In this document: piece by piece, positions 8,380 to 17,963 of the stretch
How the letters are laid out: each line of letters starts with the position of its first letter
Numbering within the stretch: position 1 is the stretch's first letter
DNA from: Marinobacterium aestuarii
Lineage (GTDB): Bacteria > Pseudomonadota > Gammaproteobacteria > Pseudomonadales > Balneatricaceae
Reading direction: 5' to 3'
Length of the DNA: 64,000 bases
NCBI RefSeq assembly: GCF_001651805.1
Contig: NZ_CP015839.1
Span: 4,588,001 to 4,652,000, forward strand
Program-made: the position numbers and the translations under genes
Notes under the pieces: model-generated
What the model was told of the DNA's origin: nothing
Databases searched by the model: none
What the model saw: only the letters and a program-made list of their open reading frames with translations

Positions 8380-9657
8380 TCAGTAACCCAGCAAACGCGG
8401 GATGAAGAGCGTGACTTCAGGGGTAAAGGCAAGAAACATCAGCAGGATCAGCTGGCCTATCAGGAAGGGCATCAGCTCAGCCGAAATGCGTTCCAGCTTT
8501 TCGCCGGTGACCGACGACAACACGAACAGGCAGGCGCCCACCGGCGGCGTCATCAGCGATATATTCAGCGCCAGTACGAAGATAATGCCGGCGTGCAACG
8601 GGTCCATGCCGATCTGCTCGGTCAGAGGTACCAGCACCGGCGCCAGAATGATCAGCATGGCGTTGATATCCATGATCATGCCCACCACCAGCAGCAGACC
8701 AATAATCAGCAACAGGATCACGTTGGGGTTATCCGACAGCTGGCTGATAAAGGTGGCGATAAACTGGGGAATCTGATTGAAGCTCAGCCACCAGCCAAAG
8801 ATCGAGGCGGCGCCAATAATCAGGTAGATCACCGCTGAAATCTGCGCCGTACTGATCAGCATGCGAAACAGGGCGGCAAAGCTCAGGTTGCGATACACCA
8901 CCGAGCCAATAAAGAGGGCATAGGCCACCGCGACTGAGGCCGCTTCCGTGGGTGTGACGATGCCGCTGACAATGCCACCCAGGATAATCAGGGGCATCAG
9001 CAGTGCCAGCAGCGAGCCTTTGAAGTGACCCAGCAGCTGGCGCAGTGAGGCGCGCTGGGCCGCCTTGGGCAGATTCTTGCGCTTGGCGAAGACGGCAATA
9101 ATGGCCATGCACACCAAACAGATCAGCAGGCCCGGCAGAATGCCGGTGGCGAACAGGCCGCCGATGGAAACTCCCATCAGGGATCCGTACACCACCATCA
9201 GGCCGGATGGCGGAATGGTCGGACCTATGATGGAGCCCGCCGCCGTAACGGCACAGGCGTAGGGGCGACTGTAGCCCTGCTCCACCATCGCCGGCACCAG
9301 GGTACGACCAAAAGCGGCAGCATCAGCCGTAGCCGCTCCGGTGATACCGGAAAAGAACACCGACGCCACCATGTTGGAGTGCGCCAGGCCACCGCGAAAA
9401 TGCCCCACCAGCGCCTGGGAAAACTGTACCAAGCGGGAGGTAATACCGGTGTGGTTCATGATTTCGCCAGCCAGAATAAAGAACGGCATGGCCAGGAACG
9501 GGAAGATATTCAGGCCGTTGAAGACCTTGGCCGGCGCCAGCGACGCAAAATGCAGTCCGCCGATGCTAAACATGCCGGCCAGGCCCGCCAGGCCCAGCGC
9601 AACGCCTACGGGAGTACCGATAATCAGCAGTACCACCAGAATCAGGGCGATCGTCAT
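8380..9657 (-). CDS. TRAP transporter large permease (DctM family)
   Basis: ATG at 9657 (MTIALILVVLLIIGTP) follows GAGGAG at good spacing; 425 residues. It is a very hydrophobic protein with about twelve membrane segments and DctM landmarks such as PFFILAGEIMNHTGI, the first-half GPTIPPSGLMVVYG loop and the C-terminal MTPPVGACLFV loop. It is the Na+-coupled translocating subunit of the TRAP system. It lies between the small permease and the binding protein in Q-M-P order on the minus strand. Confidence 0.93.
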   Translation of the reverse strand: MTIALILVVLLIIGTPVGVALGLAGLAGMFSIGGLHFASLAPAKVFNGLNIFPFLAMPFFILAGEIMNHTGITSRLVQFSQALVGHFRGGLAHSNMVASVFFSGITGAATADAAAFGRTLVPAMVEQGYSRPYACAVTAAGSIIGPTIPPSGLMVVYGSLMGVSIGGLFATGILPGLLICLVCMAIIAVFAKRKNLPKAAQRASLRQLLGHFKGSLLALLMPLIILGGIVSGIVTPTEAASVAVAYALFIGSVVYRNLSFAALFRMLISTAQISAVIYLIIGAASIFGWWLSFNQIPQFIATFISQLSDNPNVILLLIIGLLLVVGMIMDINAMLIILAPVLVPLTEQIGMDPLHAGIIFVLALNISLMTPPVGACLFVLSSVTGEKLERISAELMPFLIGQLILLMFLAFTPEVTLFIPRLLGY

Positions 9658-9722
9658 TGCGTCACTCCTCTGTATTGTTGTTATGGTTGGCGGCAAAACA
9701 CCGCGCTCAGCACTTTGGGGGG

Positions 9723-10253
9723 TTATTGCAGCTGCAGTGCCTTTTCTGAATCCGCTGCGGGCTCCAGCCTATCCCTGCCACAGTCCCGCAGCAGTGCCAG
9801 CAGGCTTTGCAGCGCCGCCAGACCAAAGGCCACCGGAATAGCACCGTAGGGATAGGCCATGGGCAAGCCGAAGACCGTGGAAACCTGCTGCAGCCCCTTG
9901 ACCACCAGCTCAGTGCCGGAGAAGGCCAGGTAGCCGAAAAACAGCAGCGACAGCAGATCCACCAGGATTCTCAGGCCGCGCTGCACTGGCGCCGGCAGAT
10001 GCTGCACCACCGTAGACAGGCCTATATGTTCACGCCCCGCCGTACAGCAGGGCACCGCCAGCAGGATCGCCCAGATCATGATGTAGCGCGCCAGCTCCTC
10101 GACCCAGCTGATCTGCCAGTGCAGCAGGTAACGATCGAGCACCGCGATCCACACATCCAGCAGCAGCACGGCCATCAGCACGCCGACAACCCTCTGATTC
10201 AGCAGATTGATTCTGCCACTGAGCCTGCTGCTCAGCCTCTGACACCGGCTCAT
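9723..10253 (-). CDS. TRAP transporter small permease (DctQ family)
   Basis: ATG at 10253 (MSRCQRLSSRLSG) follows AGAGGT and is preferred to the upstream in-frame start; 176 residues. It has four predicted membrane helices with the family pattern WVEELARYIMIWAILLA after helix two. This subunit pairs with DctM. It is the first gene of the six-gene operon and diverges from ridA across a 136-bp regulatory region containing palindromes. Confidence 0.88.
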   Translation of the reverse strand: MSRCQRLSSRLSGRINLLNQRVVGVLMAVLLLDVWIAVLDRYLLHWQISWVEELARYIMIWAILLAVPCCTAGREHIGLSTVVQHLPAPVQRGLRILVDLLSLLFFGYLAFSGTELVVKGLQQVSTVFGLPMAYPYGAIPVAFGLAALQSLLALLRDCGRDRLEPAADSEKALQLQ

Positions 10254-10305
10254 AGGGAGACCTCTGTTTTTGTTATTTATGAACACAATCTTCACTTTGT
10301 GATTG

Positions 10306-10372
10306 AAATATGACCCTGAACAGGGTAAAAATCAACTGTAAATTTAAAAAAGAGAAGATTTTCTTCATATTT
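10306..10372. promoter_or_regulatory. Candidate operator region between TRAP operon and ridA
   Basis: The divergent intergenic region 10254-10389 contains a perfect 14-bp palindrome ACCCTGAACAGGGT (10313-10326). It also has an inverted pair AAATATGA (10306-10313) / TCATATTT (10365-10372) about 50 bp apart. These are plausible binding sites for the RpiR/SIS regulator encoded at 10940. The symmetry is seen in the sequence; the regulator assignment is inference. Confidence 0.4.
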
Positions 10373-10389
10373 TATTCAGGAGTACATCT

Positions 10390-10776
10390 ATGCCTATCGA
10401 ACGATTCCGCCTTGCAGGTCAGGGTGCCGGTGGCCAGGAGCTGCCTTTCGCCAAGGCCACCAAAGCCGGTGGCTTTCTGTTTGTCTCGGGCCAGGTCGCG
10501 CTGGAAAATGGTGAAGTGGTGGAAGGCGGCATAGTGACCCAGACCCGCAAGGCCATCGAGAATGTCAAAGCCATACTGGAAGAAGCCGGTTACGAGCTCG
10601 AAGACGTGGTCAAGGTGAATGCCTGGCTGGACGACCCGCGGGATTTCTGGAGTTTCAACGGCGTCTTCAAGGAATACTTCCAGGGCCACCCGCCGGCACG
10701 CTCCACCGTGGTGTCACCGCTGGTGGTAGACGCCAAGGTGGAAATCGACGTCACCGCCTACAAGGATCCGCAGTAA
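10390..10776 (+). CDS. RidA-family (YjgF/YER057c/UK114) enamine/imine deaminase
   Basis: This 128-residue protein is preceded by AGGAG. The family signature is present: FVSGQVALENGE, then KAILEEAGYELEDVVKVNAWL, and the substrate-carboxylate arginine R104 in PPARSTVV; E118 sits where RidA proteins carry the acidic residue. RidA hydrolyses 2-aminoacrylate and related enamines released by PLP enzymes, protecting other PLP proteins. Its position divergent from an operon encoding a DSD1-type PLP enzyme suggests it handles that enzyme's reactive product. It is followed by an imperfect hairpin (10787-10818) and the RpiR regulator gene. Confidence 0.9.
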   Translation: MPIERFRLAGQGAGGQELPFAKATKAGGFLFVSGQVALENGEVVEGGIVTQTRKAIENVKAILEEAGYELEDVVKVNAWLDDPRDFWSFNGVFKEYFQGHPPARSTVVSPLVVDAKVEIDVTAYKDPQ

Positions 10777-10851
10777 CACCCGCCTCGCCTGGGTTTGGTA
10801 ACGCGTCCATACCCAGGCGCAGGCCCCGGCTCGCTGAGGTTTGTGAAGCGG

Positions 10852-10860
10852 TGTTATACT
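10852..10860 (+). promoter_or_regulatory. Extended -10 promoter element upstream of the RpiR regulator
   Basis: TGTTATACT fits the extended -10 form TGnTATAmT. It lies about 80 bp before the regulator's ATG and just after an imperfect hairpin (10787-10818) that may end ridA transcription. No good -35 is seen, as is common with extended -10 promoters. Confidence 0.4.
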
Positions 10861-10939
10861 CCAGCGCAGTGTTTTCAGACCCGGTGCGGCGGCGCGCTAC
10901 TGACCCATTGCTGACTATCAAGGAAGGGTGAACCCCATC

Positions 10940-11824
10940 ATGACGCCACCGGCAGCCCCCGATATAGTGTCCGCGCTCAAGGACAATACCAATGCCATGA
11001 GCAAGGCGGATCAGCGTCTGGCCGAGGTGATACTGTCCGACGTCGATCGCGCCGTGCATGCCAGTACCACCGAACTGGCACAGTGGTCCGATACCAGCAC
11101 GCCTACAGTGACGCGATTCTGCCGCAAGCTGGGCTTCAAGAATCTGCGTGAATTCAAGGTTCACCTGGCCCAGGCACGCGCCGTGGGGGTGCGTTTTCTG
11201 GCCGGTCAGACCTCGTCCGGCAGCCACTCTGAAGCCGCCGAGCAGGTGGTACGCCGCGCCCAGCAGGCACTGGAAATGCAGCTGGCGCTGCTGGACAGCG
11301 AAACTATCCAGCAGGCGGTCAGTGCCCTGCAGCACGCCGGGCGCATTGCTGTATTCGGCAGCGGCGGCGGCTCCACCATAGTGGCGCAGGATGTCGAGCA
11401 CCGGCTGTTTCGACTGGGTCTGGCGGTCAATGCCTACCAGGACAGTCAGATGCTGCAGATGGTCGCCGCAACACTCAAGAAAGGTGATGTACTGCTCGCC
11501 ATCTCCACCTCCGGGCGCTTCGCCGATCTGGCCAACGCCTGTGATATCGCCCGCGGCTACGACGCCACCGTTATCGGCATGACACGGCCCGACGCCCCCC
11601 TCTGTGCCCATCTGGATATTCTGCTGCCGGTGGATATCCCCGAAGAGAAGAGCTTCGTGAATCAGCCCACCGCCTCGCGTTATGCCCTGCTGGCAGTGAT
11701 CGACGTGCTGGCCTCGGAGCTTGCCATCGCCATCGGCGAACGGGCGCTGGAGAACGTACGCCGCATCAAGCACCACCTGGTGGCATACCGGGATCACGAC
11801 GACAGCCAGCCCCTGGGGGACTGA
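10940..11824 (+). CDS. MurR/RpiR-family transcriptional regulator with SIS domain
   Basis: ATG at 10940 is chosen, because the GTG at 10928 overlaps the AGGAAGGG ribosome-binding site itself; 294 residues. An RpiR helix-turn-helix domain occupies about 10-85 (TTELAQWSDTSTPTVTRFCR, then LGFKNLREFKVHLAQ). A SIS sugar-phosphate-binding domain follows at about 120-260 (IAVFGSGGGSTIVAQDVEHR, LLAISTSGRFADLANA). Such regulators sense phosphorylated sugars or sugar acids. The neighbouring PfkB kinase could generate the signal, making this the probable local regulator of the TRAP operon and ridA. Confidence 0.88.
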   Translation: MTPPAAPDIVSALKDNTNAMSKADQRLAEVILSDVDRAVHASTTELAQWSDTSTPTVTRFCRKLGFKNLREFKVHLAQARAVGVRFLAGQTSSGSHSEAAEQVVRRAQQALEMQLALLDSETIQQAVSALQHAGRIAVFGSGGGSTIVAQDVEHRLFRLGLAVNAYQDSQMLQMVAATLKKGDVLLAISTSGRFADLANACDIARGYDATVIGMTRPDAPLCAHLDILLPVDIPEEKSFVNQPTASRYALLAVIDVLASELAIAIGERALENVRRIKHHLVAYRDHDDSQPLGD

Positions 11825-11863
11825 CGACTCAGCAGTGCCTGCCTATTTTCGTACCCTAAAAAC

Positions 11864-11901
11864 AAAAAGGCCGGCAATCTTTACAGACTGCCGGCCTTTT
11901 T
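11864..11901. terminator. Bidirectional intrinsic terminator 1
   Basis: The stem AAAAAGGCCGGCA (11864-11876) pairs with TGCCGGCCTTTTT (11889-11901), with T-runs on both strands. On the plus strand it follows the RpiR regulator; on the minus strand it would stop leftover thiamine-operon transcription. It is paralogous to terminator 2, 204 bp to the right. Confidence 0.85.
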
Positions 11902-11934
11902 AGTCACTCAAGCTTTTCTACCTGAGTGTAGAGA

Positions 11935-12054
11935 TTACACCTTGTGGTAGATCTTCCCGCCGGTTTCCAGGAACTCCTCGGCCTTGCGCAGCGTATTCAG
12001 GAGTGTTGCATGCCCGGCGTGATGGGCGGCGAAGTCCTGTACGCCTGACTCGTT
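11935..12054 (-). pseudogene. Decayed duplicate of the thiC 3' end
   Basis: On the minus strand an open stretch of 39 codons between in-frame stops ends [14 protein letters not shown], identical to the last residues of the thiC gene next door. DNA identity is perfect for 43 bp (11937-11979 against 12140-12182). Upstream of that the similarity is weak, with only a short ESG-like match. There is no start codon or RBS. Together with the flanking duplicated terminators this looks like an old tandem duplication of about 203 bp covering the thiC tail plus terminator, or a remnant of a second thiC. Confidence 0.75.
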
Positions 12055-12067
12055 TCAAAGAAAAAGG

Positions 12068-12104
12068 AAAAAGGCCGGCTACCTTTGGGGATAGCCGGCC
12101 TTTT
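12068..12104. terminator. Bidirectional intrinsic terminator 2, directly after thiC
   Basis: The stem AAAAAGGCCGGCTA (12068-12081) pairs with TAGCCGGCC plus TTTTA (12092-12105). On the minus strand it starts about 34 nt after the thiC stop and is followed by a U-run, so it is the natural terminator of the thiamine operon. Confidence 0.85.
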
Positions 12105-12137
12105 ATTCACTCGAAAGTTGTTACCTCAGTGTAATGA

Positions 12138-14168
<2,031 letters not shown>

Positions 14169-14172
14169 TCAT

Positions 14173-14841
14173 TCAGGCGCTCAGATCGAGCCCCATCTGC
14201 CAGAAGGCGCCTTCCATCCGGGTCGCGGTATGGAAGGTGTGTGACAGTTCACCGAGGCGCCGTGCCGGCATGCCGGCGCAGAGTTCATCCAGCAGGCGGA
14301 TTTCGGCGTCGGCGACCTGCTGATACTCCTCACTGGCGTACATTTCGATCCAGGCGCGGTAGGGGTTTCCGTCCAACTGGGTCGTCGGCTGATCCAGCAG
14401 CCAGCGGGCGACTTCGGCATAGCCCACGATGCAGGGCGCCAGCGCCGCATGCAGATCTGCCAGGTCACCGCATAGACCCGAGTCCAGCACATAACGGGTA
14501 TAGGCCACGGTGGCGGCCGCCTCCGGCAAGGCCTGCAGCTGCGCTTCGCTGATACCCCAGTCGGCGCAGTACTGCACATGCAAGCCGATCTCGATATCCA
14601 GCATGGCGTTGATGCCCTGCTGGGCATAACGCATCTGCTCCAGGGTGCGGCTTTTGTATACCGCCAGGCCCCAGGCACGGCTGAACTGCAGCAGAAAGAG
14701 GTAATCCTGCTTCAGATAATGGGCAAAGGATTCCGGCGCCAGGGTGCCGTCACCCATGCCGCGCACAAAATCGTGCTGGATATAGGCATCCCAGTCGGGT
14801 TGGGCGGCGCGCTTAAGCTGTTCATAGATGGACATGATCAT
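14173..14841 (-). CDS. tenA: TenA-family aminopyrimidine aminohydrolase (thiaminase II)
   Basis: This 222-residue all-helical protein has the catalytic set of Bacillus TenA in register: D46 (YLKQDY), C137 (LAPCIVGYAE) and E210 (RMEGAFW), so it is a Cys-type TenA. It hydrolyses aminopyrimidine breakdown products of thiamine to HMP for salvage. The ATG at 14841 overlaps the stop of the upstream paralogue by four bases (ATGA), implying coupled translation. The neighbouring thiZXY transporter would supply the pyrimidine substrate and ThiD would phosphorylate the product. Confidence 0.92.
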   Translation of the reverse strand: MIMSIYEQLKRAAQPDWDAYIQHDFVRGMGDGTLAPESFAHYLKQDYLFLLQFSRAWGLAVYKSRTLEQMRYAQQGINAMLDIEIGLHVQYCADWGISEAQLQALPEAAATVAYTRYVLDSGLCGDLADLHAALAPCIVGYAEVARWLLDQPTTQLDGNPYRAWIEMYASEEYQQVADAEIRLLDELCAGMPARRLGELSHTFHTATRMEGAFWQMGLDLSA

Positions 14842-15494
14842 TTCTGCTCGGTCAGCAACACATCAAAGAACGCCTGTTCCAGCCAGGCCATGCGGGTAAA
14901 ACGCTGCTCAAGACGCTTGCGGTCCGCCGCATCCAGCTCGCCAAAGCTGTCGAGCTCGCTCTGCAGCCAGATCACAAACGCCTCGAACTCGGGCAACACG
15001 TGGATATCGATCCATTCCCGCAGCCAGAAACGCGTCGGCGGCGTCTTTTGCGCCTCGCGCTGGGCCCAGCTCAGATACACCCATTCGGCACAGGCCAGCA
15101 CCACTATCATGTCGGCGTAGCCACAGGCCTGGGCATCGCGCATTTCCCGCGCCAGCAACTGGGCCACCGGGTTCAGCTCAGGCGCCCGGTAATCGGCAGG
15201 GCTTACATCAAGGGCGGCAAAGGAGCGCTCGAAGTAGTCATTCTCGGCCGACGTCAGCGCCGCCAGAAAACCCGCCAGCCTGCCCTTGGCCACCATGTCC
15301 GGCGCCGCCGCCAGGCTGAACGCGGCATGATCGGCCAGGGTGCCGATAAAGGCATAGTCCTGCAGCAGGTAGCGGATATAAACCGCGTCCGCCAGGCTAT
15401 CGTCACCGAGCTGAACGGTGAACGGGTGCTCTACGGCACCGCTCCACCAGGGCTCGGCATTGCTGCGCAGCTGTTGTGAAAATGACATGTTCAT
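14838..15494 (-). CDS. TenA-family protein, second paralogue
   Basis: This 218-residue protein has the same fold as the downstream TenA but is clearly diverged. D46 (LLQDYAF), C135 (VLACAEWVY) and E206 (AWLEQAFF) sit at matching positions, but the segment around the cysteine differs (CAEWVYLSW instead of CIVGYAEV). It could have a different pyrimidine substrate, for example a formylated intermediate, or act in sequence with its neighbour. Two TenA proteins side by side, together with ThiY, suggest two-step salvage of formyl-aminopyrimidine; that division of labour is inferred. Confidence 0.85.
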   Translation of the reverse strand: MNMSFSQQLRSNAEPWWSGAVEHPFTVQLGDDSLADAVYIRYLLQDYAFIGTLADHAAFSLAAAPDMVAKGRLAGFLAALTSAENDYFERSFAALDVSPADYRAPELNPVAQLLAREMRDAQACGYADMIVVLACAEWVYLSWAQREAQKTPPTRFWLREWIDIHVLPEFEAFVIWLQSELDSFGELDAADRKRLEQRFTRMAWLEQAFFDVLLTEQK

Positions 15495-15509
15495 CAGTGC
15501 TCCGACGTC

Positions 15510-16454
15510 TTACTTGGGTTCAAGTGCGTAAGTCGATACCGCAGGGTTGGCCTTGGTCAGGCCCTGGGCCTGCATAAAGGCCCCCATGCGCTCGTAGCGG
15601 CCGTTATCCAGCGCCGCCGGGCGCAGTGCAAAGCGGGTCAGGGTATCGGCCCAGGCACGCTTGTTCAGTTCGTTGTCCAGATCCGCCTTGTAGCTGACAA
15701 AGCTGGTCCAGGCTTCATCCGGATGATTGACGATAAACTGGGTCGCCTTTTCCAGCGCCCGCATGAAGCGGCCATACTTGGGGTCCTTGCGGTCCTTGTT
15801 GTTCACCACCAGCACCAGCTCGTCGTAGGCCGGCACGCCCAGCTCCTCGACGTAGAACGCCCGCCCCGGATGACCCTCGATATCCATCTGGTTCAGCTCG
15901 AAGTTGCGGTAGGCGCCGATAACGGCATCAACATTGCCGGTAATAAGGGACGGCGACAGCGACCAGTTCACGTTCACCATTTCGATATCCGACAGCGCCA
16001 GACCTTCACGGGCCAGCATGGCCTTGAGCAGCGCATCCTCGAAACCGCCGACCGAATAGCCGACCTTCTTGCCCTTGAGGTCTTCAATCGACTTGATATC
16101 GCTGCTTTCAAGCACCACCAGGGAATTCAGCGGCGTTGCCACCAGGGTCCCTACGCGGCTCAGCGGCAGACCTTCATCGACCTGCACATGCAGCTGCGGC
16201 TGATACGCCACCGCCATGTCTGCCTTGCCGGCCGCAACCAGCTTGGGCGGCATGGACGGGTCCGCCGGCTCCTGCATCACCACATCAAGCCCCTGCTCCT
16301 TGAAGTAGCCCTGCTGCTGCGCCACGATCAGCGGGCCGTGATCCGGATTGATAAACCAGTCCAGCAGCAGCGTGACCTTGTCCGCCGCCATAACATTCGC
16401 ACTCAGCAGCGCAGCGGCCAGCATGGCGCCGACTTTTAGCTTTGTTGTTTTCAT
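15510..16454 (-). CDS. thiY: ABC transporter substrate-binding protein for pyrimidine precursor (ThiY-like, NMT1/THI5 family)
   Basis: This 314-residue protein has a signal peptide at 1-23 (ending NVMA) and an NMT1/THI5-type periplasmic binding fold. The segment LLLDWFINPDHGPLIVAQQQ at the mature N-terminus is characteristic of ThiY, which binds N-formyl-4-amino-5-aminomethyl-2-methylpyrimidine. EEVLGV-like GVPAYDELVLVV further on also fits. Its ATG overlaps the permease stop by one base (TAATG). With the permease and ATPase upstream it forms a complete thiamine-pyrimidine importer inside the TPP-regulated operon. Confidence 0.88.
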   Translation of the reverse strand: MKTTKLKVGAMLAAALLSANVMAADKVTLLLDWFINPDHGPLIVAQQQGYFKEQGLDVVMQEPADPSMPPKLVAAGKADMAVAYQPQLHVQVDEGLPLSRVGTLVATPLNSLVVLESSDIKSIEDLKGKKVGYSVGGFEDALLKAMLAREGLALSDIEMVNVNWSLSPSLITGNVDAVIGAYRNFELNQMDIEGHPGRAFYVEELGVPAYDELVLVVNNKDRKDPKYGRFMRALEKATQFIVNHPDEAWTSFVSYKADLDNELNKRAWADTLTRFALRPAALDNGRYERMGAFMQAQGLTKANPAVSTYALEPK

Positions 16455-17221
16455 TATTCTGCCTCCCGGGCATCATCAAACAGGGTTTCGGACTGCCAGG
16501 GCATCAGGCGCCGCAGCAGCCAGTCAATCAGGAAATACAAACTCACCGCCATCAGCGACAACACCAGCAGGGCGGCAAACATCAGATCTACCTGCATGCG
16601 CGCATTGGCATGCAGCATCAGATAACCCAGCCCGGTGGATGAACCCACCCACTCCCCCACGACCGCCCCTATGGGCGCCACCGAGGCGGCGACCCGCAGC
16701 CCCGAACCCAGCGCCGGCAGTGCCGAGGGCAGGCGAATCTGCAGCAGCTGGGTGCGTTTGTCCGCCCCCAGGGTGCGGGCCAGCTCCAGCCAGGCCGCCG
16801 GTGTATGCCGCAGACCGTCGTAACAGGCCGCTGTCACCGGGAAATAGATGATCAGCGTTGCCATGGCGACCTTGGAAGCCATGCCATACCCCAGCCAGAG
16901 CATCAGTACCGGCGCCAGTGCGAACACCGGGATCGACTGGCTGATCACCAGGATCGGCAGCATCCAGGGCCGCAGGCGCCGAAACCAGATCAGCGTCAGG
17001 GCGCTGCCAAGACCCAGCAGGACGCCGAGCAACAGACCCAGCAGTATCTCCGCCAGGGTCACACCGGCATGCTGCAATATCAGGCCTATATTGCCGTACA
17101 GCGCCGCCAGCACCCGCAAGGGCCCCGGCAAGATAAAATGCGGTGCATCGGTTAACCACACCAGCAGTTGCCAGAGGCCGCAGAGCCCTGCCGCTATGCC
17201 CAGGCTACGCAGGGCATTCAT
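16454..17221 (-). CDS. thiX: ABC transporter permease, thiamine pyrimidine uptake (ThiX-like)
   Basis: This 255-residue, multi-spanning inner-membrane protein carries the BPD-transport motif region ELARTLGADKRTQLLQIRLP (the EAA loop that contacts the ATPase). Its start overlaps the end of the ATP-binding gene by four bases and its stop overlaps thiY by one, so the three transporter genes are tightly coupled. Similarity is to the SsuC/TauC-like permeases that pair with NMT1-type binding proteins. Confidence 0.88.
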   Translation of the reverse strand: MNALRSLGIAAGLCGLWQLLVWLTDAPHFILPGPLRVLAALYGNIGLILQHAGVTLAEILLGLLLGVLLGLGSALTLIWFRRLRPWMLPILVISQSIPVFALAPVLMLWLGYGMASKVAMATLIIYFPVTAACYDGLRHTPAAWLELARTLGADKRTQLLQIRLPSALPALGSGLRVAASVAPIGAVVGEWVGSSTGLGYLMLHANARMQVDLMFAALLVLSLMAVSLYFLIDWLLRRLMPWQSETLFDDAREAE

Positions 17222-17955
17222 GTCGACAGCTCCATCAGCTGGCGCAGCAGACGCCCCTGCAATTCCAGCACCTCGGGCTGATCCACCGCCCGGGGCGGTG
17301 CATCAAGCGGGCGCAACGGTGCGGTGAGGCGGGCCGGGCTGCCCTGCAGCACCAGCACCTGATGCCCCAGCCGCAGCGCCTCCAACGGATCATGGGTAAT
17401 CAGTAACACAGTGCGGTCAACCAACAGGTGGGCCGCCAGATCCTGCAACTTCAGCCGCGTCACGGCATCCAGCGCCGAGAAAGGCTCATCCATCAGCACC
17501 AGCGGGCGGTCTTCCATCAGCATGCGCGCCAGGGCCACACGCTGGCGCTGGCCACCGGACAGGGCCGCAGGGTAGCGTGAATCAAGCCCCGCCAAACCCA
17601 CCTGGTTCAGCAGGTAGCGCGCCTGTTCGCGCTGCGCCGGCGTGACACGGCTGCGACGCAGACGCGGCCCCAGCAGCACATTATCCAGCACGCTCAGCCA
17701 GGGCAGCAGCAAATCCTGCTGCGCCATCCAGGCCACGCGCCCGTCCAGCGACTTGCCATCGCTGGCAACAATCTCGGCCCGCACCTGCATCTGCTCGGTC
17801 AGCCCCGCCAGCAGGCGCAGCAATGAACTCTTGCCAACGCCGGACTGCCCCAGCAGACAGGTCCACTCGCCGGCCGGCAAGTGAAAATTCAGGTCGCTGA
17901 AAACACTGTGACCCTGCCAGGCAAGACTGGCGTTGCGTACATCAATTCCGAGCAT
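17218..17955 (-). CDS. thiZ: ABC transporter ATP-binding protein, thiamine pyrimidine uptake (ThiZ-like)
   Basis: It has Walker A GQSGVGKSS, Q-loop MAQQDLLLPW, signature LSGGQRQRVALARML, Walker B LVLMDEPFSALD and switch His LLITHDP, a complete ABC ATPase. ATG at 17955 is taken because the purine-rich GGTGGTGAG precedes it; alternative GTG/TTG starts at 17967-17973 would overlap the thiD stop. The length is then 245 residues. It energises the ThiX permease and is cotranscribed after thiD. Confidence 0.88.
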   Translation of the reverse strand: MLGIDVRNASLAWQGHSVFSDLNFHLPAGEWTCLLGQSGVGKSSLLRLLAGLTEQMQVRAEIVASDGKSLDGRVAWMAQQDLLLPWLSVLDNVLLGPRLRRSRVTPAQREQARYLLNQVGLAGLDSRYPAALSGGQRQRVALARMLMEDRPLVLMDEPFSALDAVTRLKLQDLAAHLLVDRTVLLITHDPLEALRLGHQVLVLQGSPARLTAPLRPLDAPPRAVDQPEVLELQGRLLRQLMELST

Positions 17956-17963
17956 CCGGCCGC

